From positions 1-60,171 of the forward strand of contig NZ_BAFP01000145.1 in the NCBI RefSeq assembly GCF_000308455.1: a stretch of 60,171 nucleotides of DNA, written 5' to 3'. The DNA comes from Nocardia abscessus NBRC 100374. GTDB taxonomy: Bacteria; Actinomycetota; Actinomycetes; Mycobacteriales; Mycobacteriaceae. The notes beneath the pieces were generated by a model. That model saw nothing but the letters and a program-made list of their open reading frames with translations. It had not been told where the DNA came from and ran no database searches. Positions 34,442 through 43,772 of this stretch are shown here, one piece after another. A program made the translations under genes and the position numbers. Position 1 is the stretch's first letter; each line of letters begins with the position of its first letter.

Positions 34442-35635
34442 TCATCTCGGCACTCGGAATTCCCATTCGGTGCCGAACCCGACCCCGCCATCGATCTCGG
34501 TGAGCAGGTCCGCGCTGCCGCCGAGGGCCGCGATCCGCCCGACGATGGACCGGGAAACCCCCATCCGTCCTTCGGCCTCCGCCTCGGCCAATCGGCCCGG
34601 CGGGATGCCGACGCCGTCGTCGCGCACACTGATCACCAGTTCGTCGCCGGTGTCCTCCAACAGCACATATGCTCGCGCATCCGGCCCGGCGTGCAGTGCC
34701 ACATTGGACAGCGCCGTCGCCACGGCCGAGGCGATCTCGTTCGCCATCCAGCGACCGACCCGTACCGGATCGCCCGGCGTGGACACCGACACCGTGAGCG
34801 TGGACTGCGCGGTCAGCAGTGGCCGCAGGTCGACCTCGGCTCCGCCCACGTCCCGGTGATCGGCCTGCTCGGTGATCAGCACACGCAGCGCCACCTCCTG
34901 CTCGCCGGCGCGCAGGGCCAATTCCTCGGTGGGGCCGCCGATCTCGCTGCCACGGCGTTTGATGTAGCTGAGCACCTGCAACACCCCGTCGTGCACCTCG
35001 CGGGAGAGCCGTTCACGCTCCTCTGCCGCCGCGGTCAGGCGCACCGCTTGCTCCAACTGGTCCTGCGCGCGGCGCGCGGTGTTCGCGGCCAAGCCGAGCG
35101 CCAGACCCACCGAGACGAGCACCGGCACCGTCGCATCGGCCCACACGTCCTCACCCCACTGATCGCGCACGGTCAACGACACCGCGGCGATCAGTGCGCC
35201 GGACAGCACGCCGGCGAACGGTCCGCGCAGGATCGCCGCGCCGATCACCGCGTTGGTGGCCCACAGCGTGGTCGGCAGCGTCTGATGCCCGTGGTACCAG
35301 CCGTAGTCGGCGACCAGGCGCGTGGCGGCCATCAACCCGATCACGACCACGTGGTCGCCGATCACCACCCAGGTGCGCAGCCGGGCCACCTCCGGGAAAC
35401 GCCACTGCGACAGCATGATCGCCGAAGCGCCCGACCACACCGCCATCAGGGCGACGAGCACCCAGCTCAACCGCTGGTTCGTGTAGTACGGCACCGAGGC
35501 GATCTGCTGACCGACCGCGTACAGCAGCGTGACCAGCCGCAGCGCTTGCGCGGCCCGCCACAGCGGCGTGGTCGCCACGTCGGCCGAGCGCAGCTCAGTC
35601 CTTCGCCGTGCCGTCGCCGGCTTGCGCGCCGTCAT
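34442..35635 (-). CDS. MacS-family sensor histidine kinase
   Basis: 397 residues from 35635; a GTG at 35578 (20th codon), just beyond the end of the upstream gene, is an equally good start. The N-terminal part has five or six helices starting PLWRAAQALRLVTLLYAV, as in MacS/DUF5931 kinases. The phospho-acceptor helix is ERERLSREVHDGVLQVLSYI with His in HDG. The ATPase domain contains SNVALHAG (N box) and RDDGVGIPP (G1). It acts at the membrane and phosphorylates the downstream response regulator. It overlaps the AI-2E gene by up to 41 bases. Confidence 0.92.
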   Translation of the reverse strand: MTARKPATARRRTELRSADVATTPLWRAAQALRLVTLLYAVGQQIASVPYYTNQRLSWVLVALMAVWSGASAIMLSQWRFPEVARLRTWVVIGDHVVVIGLMAATRLVADYGWYHGHQTLPTTLWATNAVIGAAILRGPFAGVLSGALIAAVSLTVRDQWGEDVWADATVPVLVSVGLALGLAANTARRAQDQLEQAVRLTAAAEERERLSREVHDGVLQVLSYIKRRGSEIGGPTEELALRAGEQEVALRVLITEQADHRDVGGAEVDLRPLLTAQSTLTVSVSTPGDPVRVGRWMANEIASAVATALSNVALHAGPDARAYVLLEDTGDELVISVRDDGVGIPPGRLAEAEAEGRMGVSRSIVGRIAALGGSADLLTEIDGGVGFGTEWEFRVPR

Positions 35636-36890
35636 CGGACTCCGCTTTCTGCTGCGCCGCTTTCCGCTCCACCGCCCGCTTGTGGGACGCCTCCATGAGC
35701 GTCGCGGCCAGGTCGAACCGGCCGGGATCGGGTCGATCCGGATCGGCCGAATACAGCCCGCGATGGTCGTCGCCGGTCTGTAGTTCCTCGTACAACTCTT
35801 CGGGACCTTCCAGCAATGACCGGATCGCCGTGTTCATCACCGCGACGAGCGGCACCGCGAGCAGACCGCCCGCGATCCCCCCGATCACCAGGCCCGCGGT
35901 GATCGCCAGCACCACGGCGAGCGGATGGATGCTCACCGCCCGTCCGAGCAGCAGCGGTTGCAGCACATGGCCCTCGAGCTGCATCACCGCGATGATGATG
36001 CCGAGCACGATCAGTGCGGTGACCAACCCTTTGGTCACCAGCGCGATGAACACCGCGATGAACCCCGCCAGAAAAGCGCCGATGATCGGGATGAACGCGC
36101 CGATGAACACCAGCGAGGCCAGCGGAAGCGCCAAGGGCACCCCGAGAATGGCCAGCCCGGCCCCGATGCCGATGGCGTCCACCGCGGCGACCACGACCGT
36201 CGCGCGGACGAATCCGACCAGCGTGCCGAACCCGAGCTGCCCGGCGGTGCGCACCCGCTCTCGGTGGTCGGTGGGCACGATCCTGGTGACGAACTCCCAG
36301 ATCTGGTCGCCGCCGTAGAGGAAGAAGATCAGGATGAACAGCGTCAGGAAGGTGCCGGTGAGCAGTTCGGTGATCACGGTGGCCGTGGTGAGCGCCCCGC
36401 TGGTCAAGCTGTCCTGATTGGATTGGATCGCCTTGACGATGGCGTCGCCCGCGTTGCGGATCTGCTCGTTGCTCAGATGCAGCCTGCCGTTGATCAGCCA
36501 GTCCTGGATCTGATGGATGCTGTCGGTGAACTTGTTCGACAGCTGCGGCACACCGGCGACGAACTGTTCGACGACGAAGGTCATGATGCCCGCGACCACG
36601 CCGATCGACCCGACCAAGGCCACGAAGACACCCACCCCGCGCGGCACGCCCAGACGCTGCATCCAGTCCACCAGCGGTGCGAGCAGTGCCGCCGCCAGCA
36701 GCGCGATGGCCAGCGGGATGACCACGGTCGCCAGCTTCTGCACGATCGCGGTGACCGCTATCGCCAGCGCGAACAGGACGAGCAGCCGCCAGCCCCACTC
36801 CGCCGAGACCCGGACGATGGGGTGCACCGTATCCGCGGCGGGCCGTGCCAGCGTGATTCTCCGCTCTGGACTTGACTTCGGGTCGGTCAC
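35595..36890 (-). CDS. AI-2E family transporter (Rv0205-like)
   Basis: 431 residues from the GTG at 36890; an in-frame ATG at 36968 would add 26 mostly polar residues. It has about eight hydrophobic helices with the typical AI-2E (PerM/UPF0118) pattern, including FIGAFIPIIGAFLAGF and LEGHVLQPLLLGRAVSIHPLAVV. Despite the name, most members export ions, lipids or signals of unknown kind. It has a charged cytoplasmic C-terminus rich in Lys/Ala/Gln. It heads an apparent operon with the MacS-like kinase and its regulator. Confidence 0.9.
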   Translation of the reverse strand: MTDPKSSPERRITLARPAADTVHPIVRVSAEWGWRLLVLFALAIAVTAIVQKLATVVIPLAIALLAAALLAPLVDWMQRLGVPRGVGVFVALVGSIGVVAGIMTFVVEQFVAGVPQLSNKFTDSIHQIQDWLINGRLHLSNEQIRNAGDAIVKAIQSNQDSLTSGALTTATVITELLTGTFLTLFILIFFLYGGDQIWEFVTRIVPTDHRERVRTAGQLGFGTLVGFVRATVVVAAVDAIGIGAGLAILGVPLALPLASLVFIGAFIPIIGAFLAGFIAVFIALVTKGLVTALIVLGIIIAVMQLEGHVLQPLLLGRAVSIHPLAVVLAITAGLVIGGIAGGLLAVPLVAVMNTAIRSLLEGPEELYEELQTGDDHRGLYSADPDRPDPGRFDLAATLMEASHKRAVERKAAQQKAESDDGAQAGDGTAKD

Positions 36891-37000
36891 CTTCGAGAGC
36901 CTAACCGGCTCGGCCGAAGCCCGTCCGCGATCAGCGGCGGCGCGACCGGCGGCCAGCGCCCCGGACAAGCCGACATGATCGAAACGCTAGATTGGACCCC

Positions 37001-38554
37001 GTGTCAGCGCCTCTGGAAGCGGTCAAACAGACCATGCGAACGCGCTGGCCGCTGTATCTGACATCGATGCTGCTGGCGAACGCTTTCGGCGCGGTTCTGT
37101 TGTGGGCCTTCATCCAGTACGGACTACCCGTCCCCGAGGGCGAGCCCTCCGGTGCCAGGCGCGCCGGCCTGCTCATCCCGGCCGTGGTCTTCGCGACCGG
37201 CGGCCTGCTCAGCATGGCCGCCTCCGCGTTGATGCTGCGCCCGGTGATGCGCTGGCAGATGCGCGGCGGACCGCCGAGCCGCCAGGAGCAGATGGCCGCG
37301 CTGCACGCACCGCTGCGCCAGGCGATCCTGCATCTCGCGCTGTGGCTGATCGGCGGAGCCGTGCTGGCCACCCTGATCATCAAGGACACTCCCGCGCTCG
37401 CGGGCGCGGTCATCGTCACCGAATGCATGGCCGCGACCATCGTGTTCGGTTTCACCTACATGCTGGGCGAACGCATCCTGCGTCCGGTCGCGGCCCAGGC
37501 GCTGACCGAAGGCACCTTCGACCACACCCTCACCCCCGGCGTCGGCACCAGGATGGCGATGACCTGGGGCATGGGCACCTTCGCCCCCACCATCGCCATC
37601 GTGCTGCTGTGCGTCACCCAGATCTCCTCGGATGTGAAGTTCTCCGCGCAGTCGCTGGCCATCTCCATCCTGCTGCTGTGCGGTGTGGTGATCATGCAGG
37701 CACTCGCGCTGTCCATGCTCACCGGCTCGAGCATCTCCGACCCGGTGCGCCAGCTCAGCCAAGCCATCGACCGGGTCCAGGCCGGGGCGCGCGACGTGCA
37801 GGTCGAGGTCTTCGACGGCAGCGAGATCGGCCTGCTGCAGGTCGGCTTCAACCGGATGATGGAGGAGGCCGCCAAGCGCCGCCAGCTGCAGGAACTGTTC
37901 GGCCAGCACGTCGGCGAGGAGGTGGCGCAGCGGGCGCTGGACTACGGCACCGAACTCGGCGGCGAGACCCGGTTCGTCGCGGTGCTGTTCGTCGACATGG
38001 TCGGCTCGACCGCCGCCGCCGCGGAGCGCCCGCCCACCGAGGTGGTGAGCCTGCTCAACGAGTTCTTCCGCATCGTGGTCGACGTGATCGACCGCCATCA
38101 CGGCTTCGTGAACAAATTCGTCGGTGACGCGGCACTGGCCATCTTCGGCGCACCGCTGGACCGGCCGGACGCGCCGACCGCCGCGCTCGCCGCCGCGCGC
38201 GAACTGCGCGAAACCCTCCGGGAAGTGCCCGGCCTGGACATCGGAATCGGCGTTTCCGCGGGCTTGGCCGTCGCGGGGAACATCGGCGCCGCCAACCGCT
38301 TCGAATACACGGTGATCGGAGATCCGGTCAACGAGGCGTCCCGTCTCACCGAACTGGCCAAAGAACGTCCCGGACGGACGCTTGCCTCCGGCAGCGCGCT
38401 GTATTTCGCCGAGGAAAGCGAGCAGGACCAGTGGGAGACCGGCGACGAGGTGCAGCTGCGCGGCAGACGCAGGAAAACGCTCTTGGCCTGGCCACGAGAA
38501 CGGGCCGACGCGCCCGACGATACCGATGTCGAAACGGCGCGTTCGTTAGGCTGA
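37001..38554 (+). CDS. Membrane adenylate cyclase, class III (6TM-HAMP-CHD)
   Basis: 517 residues from the GTG at 37001; a TTG at 36992 is less likely. Six helices are followed by a HAMP domain (SSISDPVRQLSQAIDRVQAG...) and a class III catalytic domain. Catalytic residues are present: metal-binding Asp in FVDMVGST (about residue 332) and in KFVGDAAL, Lys for adenine selection in NKFVGD, Asp in VIGDPVNEASR, and the transition-state Asn and Arg. It makes cAMP at the membrane, like mycobacterial Rv1318c-type cyclases. It is followed after 4 bases by a flippase-like gene. Confidence 0.93.
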   Translation: MSAPLEAVKQTMRTRWPLYLTSMLLANAFGAVLLWAFIQYGLPVPEGEPSGARRAGLLIPAVVFATGGLLSMAASALMLRPVMRWQMRGGPPSRQEQMAALHAPLRQAILHLALWLIGGAVLATLIIKDTPALAGAVIVTECMAATIVFGFTYMLGERILRPVAAQALTEGTFDHTLTPGVGTRMAMTWGMGTFAPTIAIVLLCVTQISSDVKFSAQSLAISILLLCGVVIMQALALSMLTGSSISDPVRQLSQAIDRVQAGARDVQVEVFDGSEIGLLQVGFNRMMEEAAKRRQLQELFGQHVGEEVAQRALDYGTELGGETRFVAVLFVDMVGSTAAAAERPPTEVVSLLNEFFRIVVDVIDRHHGFVNKFVGDAALAIFGAPLDRPDAPTAALAAARELRETLREVPGLDIGIGVSAGLAVAGNIGAANRFEYTVIGDPVNEASRLTELAKERPGRTLASGSALYFAEESEQDQWETGDEVQLRGRRRKTLLAWPRERADAPDDTDVETARSLG

Positions 38555-38558
38555 CGGC

Positions 38559-39647
38559 GTGACGGCCGACGGGGAACTGGCAGGAGATCCTGCGCCGCCG
38601 CCCACGGCGGGTTCCCGCCGTGGCAGATTCCGCTGGCTGAAATGGGTGCTGGGGGCCGCCCTGCTGGCCCTGCTGATCGCCGAGGGCGTGTATCTCTGGC
38701 CACGCCTGCACGAATCCTGGCGCAAGCTCACCGATATCCACTGGGGCTGGCTCGCGGCCGCGATCTGGCTGCAGGCGTTGTCGATGAGCGGGTTCGCCAG
38801 GGTGCAGAAACAGCTGCTCAGCGCGGGCGGCGTCGCGGTGAGTCAGCGCAGGTCCGTCGCGGTGGTGTACGGCGCGACGGCGATGTCGGTGACGCTACCC
38901 GCGGGCCAGGTGTTCTCCACCGCGTTCACCTATCGGCAGACCAGGCGCTGGGGCGCGAGTCCGATCGTCGCCTCTTGGCAGCTGGTGTTCTCCGGCGTGG
39001 TCGCCGCGGTGGGGCTGGCGCTGCTCGGCGTCGGCGGCACGCTGCTGGCGGGCGGGCGAGTCGGCCCGCTGAAACTGATCCTCTCGCTGGCCGCCGTGGT
39101 CGCCCTGGTGTGGGCGGGCAATCACGTCTCGCGCAAACCCGGTTCGCTCGAGGCGCTGCTGCGCAAACTGCTCGCGCTCGCCAACCGGTTGCGCAAACGC
39201 CCGCCCGACCACGGCGTGAACAAGATCGCCGACGTGCTCGACCAGCTGGAGTCGGTAGAGCTCGGCAAGCGCGACGGCGTCTTGGTCACGCTCTGGGCGC
39301 TGGTGCACCGTTTCGCCGACGTGGCGTGTCTCGGCGCGGCCTGCTACGCGGTCGGCGCCGATCCACGCATCGCGGGTCTGCTGCTCGCGTTCGCCGTCGG
39401 CAAGGCGGTCGGATCCATCCCGTTCGCGCCCGGCGGCATCGTCTACGTCGACGCGACGCTGATCTACGGTCTCACCGCCGCGGCGGGCCTGCCCGCCGCG
39501 CAGGCGGTCGCGGCGGCATTCGTCTATCGGATGGTGAGCTTCATCCTGGTCGCGATCGTCGGCTGGATCGTCTTCCTGTTCCTGTTCCGCACCCCGCAGG
39601 CCGACGACGAGGAATTCGAGAAGGAATTCGAGCAGCGGCGGCTGTGA
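38559..39647 (+). CDS. Lysylphosphatidylglycerol synthase-type transmembrane (UPF0104/AglD-like) protein
   Basis: 362 residues with a GTG start 4 bases after the cyclase stop. It has eight or so helices with the family phrase YGATAMSVTLPAGQVFSTAFTY and a late FAVGKAVGSIPFAPGGIVYVD. There is no soluble synthetase domain, so it is a stand-alone flippase-like unit. It may translocate a lipid or lipid-linked sugar. Co-transcription with the cyclase is inferred from spacing only. Confidence 0.87.
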   Translation: MTADGELAGDPAPPPTAGSRRGRFRWLKWVLGAALLALLIAEGVYLWPRLHESWRKLTDIHWGWLAAAIWLQALSMSGFARVQKQLLSAGGVAVSQRRSVAVVYGATAMSVTLPAGQVFSTAFTYRQTRRWGASPIVASWQLVFSGVVAAVGLALLGVGGTLLAGGRVGPLKLILSLAAVVALVWAGNHVSRKPGSLEALLRKLLALANRLRKRPPDHGVNKIADVLDQLESVELGKRDGVLVTLWALVHRFADVACLGAACYAVGADPRIAGLLLAFAVGKAVGSIPFAPGGIVYVDATLIYGLTAAAGLPAAQAVAAAFVYRMVSFILVAIVGWIVFLFLFRTPQADDEEFEKEFEQRRL

Positions 39648-39681
39648 TCGCCGCCCTTTGGCTCCCGTTACGCTGGCCCGC

Positions 39682-40053
39682 GTGAGGAAACTGTGGCCGT
39701 TCCTGGTCGATGCGCTGCTCGTGGTCGTGTTCTGCGCGATCGGCAGGCGCAGTCACGACGAGGCGGTGCTCGCCGGACTGCTGCGCACCGTGTGGCCGTT
39801 CGCGACCGGCTTGGTGGCAGGCTGGCTCGTCGTCGTGTCGCTCAGGTCGCGCCCCGCCGCGGGCGACGCGCGGTTCGACATCACCGCCCTGTGGCCCAGC
39901 GGGGTCGTGATCTGGGCCTGCACCCTGGTCGGCGGCATGCTGCTGCGCGTGGTCAGCGGTCAGGGCACCGCGGTCAGCTTCGTGCTGGTCGCCGGGGTGG
40001 TGCTGGCCGTATTCCTGCTCGGCTGGCGCGCGGTGTACAGAGCCGTGCGGTGA
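39682..40053 (+). CDS. DUF3054 membrane protein
   Basis: 123 residues from the GTG at 39682. Four predicted helices and the family phrase GRRSHDE in the first loop identify DUF3054. No function is known for the family. It is the last gene of the cyclase operon and converges directly on the PBP-like gene, whose stop is at the very next base. Confidence 0.88.
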   Translation: MRKLWPFLVDALLVVVFCAIGRRSHDEAVLAGLLRTVWPFATGLVAGWLVVVSLRSRPAAGDARFDITALWPSGVVIWACTLVGGMLLRVVSGQGTAVSFVLVAGVVLAVFLLGWRAVYRAVR

Positions 40054-41733
40054 TCACGGTTCCGGAGTCGCGAGCGCCTGCAGCATCCTGGCCGCCATTC
40101 GCGCCGTCGCGTCCTTGCTGTCCACATCGTTGATGTGGATCGCGAAGACCAGATCGCCCATCGACCCGATCAGCCACCCGTCCGGGCCCGCCGTCGCGGC
40201 GAACGCGTCGACGTCCCGGTAGCGGCGCACACTCGCCAGCTCCGGCGTGTTCGCGGCGTCGCGCAGCATGCCGCGCAACCGGTCGGCGGTCTGCGGTGGC
40301 AGCGGGTCGAGCTTGGCATCGGTGGCGCTCGGGCGTCCGGCCTCGATCATCGGCGGCGGCACCGTACCGCGCACGATCGTCGCCGCGGCGATGGCCATGC
40401 CGAACGGGCTGGCCAGCACGGCGTCGGAGCCACCGCCCTGGAGTACCTGCTCGGCGCTGCGCCCCGCGGTCGCCAGGCGGCCGGTCACCTCGTCCAGCCC
40501 CGGCACCTTGAAGTCGATGCCGACGCCGAGCGCGGTCGCCGCCTCGGCCACATCCTGCACGGAGACGTCCTGTGGCGCCTTGCCTTTCGCCGACGCCGCG
40601 ACGGCGCGGAACAGCTCCATGTTGCCGCCCACCGGATACAGTCCGGTGAACGCCACCGAGCCGTGCTCACTGGCCTGGCTGTTCTGCGCGACCGCGACCA
40701 CCGCTCCGCTGGACGGCTGGATCGCCACGATGGAGGCCTGCGTTGCCACGCTGACCACGGCGTCCTCGGCGGCACGCTGTAAGCGCTGGTCCATCGTGCC
40801 CGCGATATCCGGTCCCGGCGGCCCCTGCTGACCGGCGAGCTGGGTGATCAGCCGCCCGTCCTGCTCGAACAGCTGGACGCCCCATCCGGAGTGCGCCTCC
40901 TGGCTCTCCTGCTGCACCTTGCGCAGCGCGTCCAGCATCGGCGACCAGACCCGGCGGTCGGCGGAGATCAGGCGCGGCTGCTTCTCCATCACCACACCGG
41001 GAATCGGCGCCATCCGCGGTTCCAGGATCGCGAAGTCGCCCTCGCGCAGATTCACCGCGACGATCGGCTTGCCCTGCGATGTGGCCAGCTGCTGCATCAG
41101 CGCCGGACCGGTGATCAGCGGCGCGACCGGTTCGATGGCCTTGGCCAGCGCGTCGGTCGACGCGACCGGGTCGGGCATCTTGGTGGGATCGAGCTTGACG
41201 ACATTGATCACCTGCTCGGTCATCAACGGCTCACCGGCGATGTCGTTGACCCGCGGCGCCGGTGTCGGGTAGGTGCGTGCCAGCCGCACCGTCCGGTTGT
41301 GCGCGAGCTGCGGCATCACGACCGCGGGCTCCCAGGAGATCCGCCAGCCGATGGCCAGCTTGCGCACGTTGCCCTGCACGCTGTAGTTCCAGTTCTTCCG
41401 CTCGCCGAAGCTCCATTCGACGTCCATGCTGAAGATCGCGGACTGCGCGTCCAGATCGATGAACTGGGTCTTGCGATAGTCGACCTTGCCGCTCTGCAGG
41501 CCGCTGAACATTTGCTTGAGGGTTGCCGAGGCCGCAGTGGGGTACGACGTCAGGTCTGCCGCCTTCGTGTAGTCCTGATCGTCGAGCAGATCCGTGAAGC
41601 GCTCTACGACCGCTTCGGCTTCGTTCTGCTTCTCGTGTATCCCGCACGACCCGATCCCGAGCGCGAGCGCCGCCACCCCCATGAGTGCCATTGCGCCGCG
41701 AACACGAAAGCGGCGGGATCCCCACACGTCCAT
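40054..41733 (-). CDS. Penicillin-binding-protein homologue with NTF2-like N-domain, catalytic motifs lost
   Basis: 559 residues from an ATG at 41733 (other ATGs nearby). A helix ending in GIGSCG looks like a lipobox, so a lipoprotein outside the membrane. Residues about 37-150 form the NTF2-like (MecA_N) domain and a PBP dimerisation-like region follows. The transpeptidase-like domain aligns as TGLYPVGGNMELFRA where an active enzyme has PGSTFK, so both the nucleophile Ser and its Lys are missing. The SxN region is absent, and near FAATAGPDGWLIGS the KTG triad is also gone. The fold probably persists without transpeptidase activity, giving a structural or regulatory role, possibly beta-lactam insensitive. 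Confidence 0.82.
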   Translation of the reverse strand: MDVWGSRRFRVRGAMALMGVAALALGIGSCGIHEKQNEAEAVVERFTDLLDDQDYTKAADLTSYPTAASATLKQMFSGLQSGKVDYRKTQFIDLDAQSAIFSMDVEWSFGERKNWNYSVQGNVRKLAIGWRISWEPAVVMPQLAHNRTVRLARTYPTPAPRVNDIAGEPLMTEQVINVVKLDPTKMPDPVASTDALAKAIEPVAPLITGPALMQQLATSQGKPIVAVNLREGDFAILEPRMAPIPGVVMEKQPRLISADRRVWSPMLDALRKVQQESQEAHSGWGVQLFEQDGRLITQLAGQQGPPGPDIAGTMDQRLQRAAEDAVVSVATQASIVAIQPSSGAVVAVAQNSQASEHGSVAFTGLYPVGGNMELFRAVAASAKGKAPQDVSVQDVAEAATALGVGIDFKVPGLDEVTGRLATAGRSAEQVLQGGGSDAVLASPFGMAIAAATIVRGTVPPPMIEAGRPSATDAKLDPLPPQTADRLRGMLRDAANTPELASVRRYRDVDAFAATAGPDGWLIGSMGDLVFAIHINDVDSKDATARMAARMLQALATPEP

Positions 41734-42108
41734 GTCGCCCACTCTTCACTCTTGTCACTCCAGTAACAAGACCACCGTACCCGAAAAAGACCAGACCGCG
41801 ATGCCTCCGTAGCGAGGACGTTACCCATGCTCAGCATCCCAATTGTGCCCCGGGATCTCGCATCTCGGGTGGCCTTTCATGATCATCGTCCAGCCGGTCG
41901 GCGGCAACCGGCGCCGCTACCGTACCGGCCTTCACGAAAAGTCGCGCGGTTACCACCGCACGCGACGTTTCGAATCAATAAATACCCCGAAGCGTGTAGA
42001 TCGAAGCAACCGGACCCCTGTTCGCACAGAGCGGAACCCGCGTACCGATTAGCGAAGTAATCTTGTAATCAATGAAAGCAACGCACCACAGTAAGTAGGT
42101 GACCCATC
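41734..42108. other. Intergenic region, AT-richer towards the right, no convincing gene
   Basis: 375 bases between the PBP-like gene and the next plus-strand gene. Arg-rich open frames of 57-77 codons at 41827-42060 lack support. From about 41970 to 42100 the sequence is AT-richer and probably contains the promoter of the downstream gene, whose start has AAGTAGGTGA upstream. Confidence 0.5.
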
Positions 42109-42708
42109 ATGAGAAACGCACACCGCGGCGGCCGGGGTTTCGGTCGCACAGGCGGCTGGCAGCAGGCCGACCTGCCGGACCCCTCGGACGTGCCCGACTG
42201 GTTCGCCGGAAGGTTGCCAAGCGACTGGTTCACCGGTCCGCCGGTGATCGAGATCGATCGGGACGAGATCGTCGTCATCGGTGAGCTGCCGATCCCGCAA
42301 CCGGAGAAGCAGGCCACCGACGACGCCGAGGCCCCGACCGACGAAGTGCCCCGCGCGACCAAGGAGGGGGCGTTGGCCCGGTTCCGCGAGTCCACCCGGC
42401 CCGCCCGGATGCAGATCGCGAACGAAGCGCAGCACCGCTACCGGCGCAATGTGGCCTGGGGCGTCTCCGTGGACGGGGAACGGACCCTGTTCACCCACCT
42501 GGCCGTCCCCGTCATGACCCGCCTGCGCCAGCCGGAACGCAAGGTCCTCGACACCTTGGTCGACGCCGGTGTGGCCCGTTCCCGCGCCGACGCGCTGGCC
42601 TGGACCGTGAAGCTGGCGGGCAAGCACGCGGAGACGTGGCTGGAGGAACTGCGCGAGGCCATGCGCAAGGTCGACGACCTGCGCTCGGAAGGTCCGCAAG
42701 GGCTGTAA
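42109..42708 (+). CDS. Conserved-looking hypothetical protein (199 aa)
   Basis: 199 residues from the ATG at 42109. It has a Gly/Arg-rich start, then DWFAGRLPSDWFTGPPVIEIDRDEIVVIGELP with a repeated DWF-x-G motif, an acidic linker, and a C-terminal helical half (ARSRADALAWTVKLAGKHAETWLEELREAM). I recall similar actinobacterial proteins but no function. It has no signal peptide or membrane helix. The C-terminal helices could bind nucleic acid or protein; that is speculation. Confidence 0.75.
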   Translation: MRNAHRGGRGFGRTGGWQQADLPDPSDVPDWFAGRLPSDWFTGPPVIEIDRDEIVVIGELPIPQPEKQATDDAEAPTDEVPRATKEGALARFRESTRPARMQIANEAQHRYRRNVAWGVSVDGERTLFTHLAVPVMTRLRQPERKVLDTLVDAGVARSRADALAWTVKLAGKHAETWLEELREAMRKVDDLRSEGPQGL

Positions 42709-42761
42709 GCCAGGTCGGGCCCGGTCGAGGCGACGCGGTACGGCGCGGTATCTTGCCGTGC

Positions 42762-43217
42762 ATGGCTGTGACCGCGGACGCGACGCCGGGCCCGATCCTG
42801 GTTCTGAACGGCCCGAACCTCAATATGCTCGGCACCCGGCAACCGGAGGTGTACGGGTCGGCGACACTGGACGACGTCGTGGAGTTGTGCAAGCGGACCG
42901 CGGCGAGGTTCGACCGGGAGATCGTCGCCTTCCAGTCCAATTCCGAGGGCGCGCTCATCGATCGCATCCATCAGGCGCGCGGCGCCGAGTCGGGCATCGT
43001 GATCAATCCCGGCGGCCTCACCCACACCTCGGTGGCACTACGGGACGCGCTGGTGATCCCGGAACTTCCCATCGTGGAGGTGCACATCAGCAATGTGCAC
43101 GCGCGCGAGGAGTTCCGGCACCACTCGTACATCTCTCCGATCGCGACCGCGGTGGTGGCGGGAATGGGCATCCAGGGTTACGCCGCCGCCATCGAATTCC
43201 TGGCCCGCTCGGCCTGA
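42762..43217 (+). CDS. aroQ: Type II 3-dehydroquinate dehydratase
   Basis: 151 residues from the ATG at 42762. It dehydrates 3-dehydroquinate to 3-dehydroshikimate in the shikimate or quinate pathway. The N-terminal signature LVLNGPNLNMLGTRQPEVYG contains the active-site lid. FQSNSEG, NPGGLTHTSVALRDAL and EVHISNVHAREEFRHHSYI carry the catalytic Tyr/His/Asn/Arg set. It forms a dodecamer in the cytoplasm. It stands apart from other shikimate genes here. Confidence 0.96.
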   Translation: MAVTADATPGPILVLNGPNLNMLGTRQPEVYGSATLDDVVELCKRTAARFDREIVAFQSNSEGALIDRIHQARGAESGIVINPGGLTHTSVALRDALVIPELPIVEVHISNVHAREEFRHHSYISPIATAVVAGMGIQGYAAAIEFLARSA

Positions 43218-43219
43218 GC

Positions 43220-43666
43220 TCACCGCAGCTGGAAGACCGGAAACCCCGGCGCGATGGCGGCGAGTTCGTCATCGGTGGCGTCCTTGGTCACGCCCTCGAA
43301 GAATCTGCCGACCTCCCAGCCCCACTTCCGCAGGTAGAGACGCAGCAGCGGCACCTTGTCGGCATCGGCCACCTCGGTGGCGGTGAACGTCTCGACCTTG
43401 CGTCCGAGCCGCAACTCGCCCCCACCCGCCGCGCGGAGGTTGCGCACCCACTGCGTGTGCCCACGTGGCGCGACGAGGAAGCGTTCGCCGTCTTCCCGCA
43501 CCATCACGTTGACCATCGTCGTCCGCCACTCCCCACTCTTGCGCCCGCGCACGGCGAGCAGCCGCGACCCCATCACGCTGATGCCCAGCTTGGGCAGCAG
43601 ATTGGCGATCCGATTGAAGATCGCGTCGAATCCGGCCGGGCCGACATACCGGGTACCGAGGTCCAT
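43220..43666 (-). CDS. Deazaflavin (F420)-dependent nitroreductase family protein
   Basis: 148 residues with the family phrase LLAVRGRKSGEWRTTMVNVMV and APRGHTQWVRNLRAAGGGELRLG, as in Ddn-like F420-dependent oxidoreductases. It probably reduces quinones or other acceptors with reduced F420. Two GAGCACTGCTC sites upstream suggest TetR-type control. It converges on aroQ. Confidence 0.92.
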   Translation of the reverse strand: MDLGTRYVGPAGFDAIFNRIANLLPKLGISVMGSRLLAVRGRKSGEWRTTMVNVMVREDGERFLVAPRGHTQWVRNLRAAGGGELRLGRKVETFTATEVADADKVPLLRLYLRKWGWEVGRFFEGVTKDATDDELAAIAPGFPVFQLR

Positions 43667-43680
43667 AACAACTCCTTTGT

Positions 43681-43744
43681 GAGCACTGCTCTCTATAGCG
43701 AGAAGTGTTCCACGAACCTCGCGACAAAGTCAAGAGCACTGCTC
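43681..43744 (-). promoter_or_regulatory. Pair of TetR-like operators GAGCACTGCTC
   Basis: The 11-base dyad GAGCACTGCTC occurs at 43681-43691 and 43734-43744, centres 53 bp apart, in the promoter region of the deazaflavin-dependent oxidoreductase gene (start 43666). Similar GAGCA-N-TGCTC dyads are typical of mycobacterial TetR regulators. No TetR gene lies nearby. Confidence 0.6.
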
Positions 43745-43772
43745 TCGTTTAGCCGCGTCACCCGCGAAGTTC

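Noticed and set aside
41827..42060. 57-77 codon Arg-rich ORFs between the PBP-like gene and the next gene
   Set aside because: Competing frames with no good start signal; composition alone explains them.
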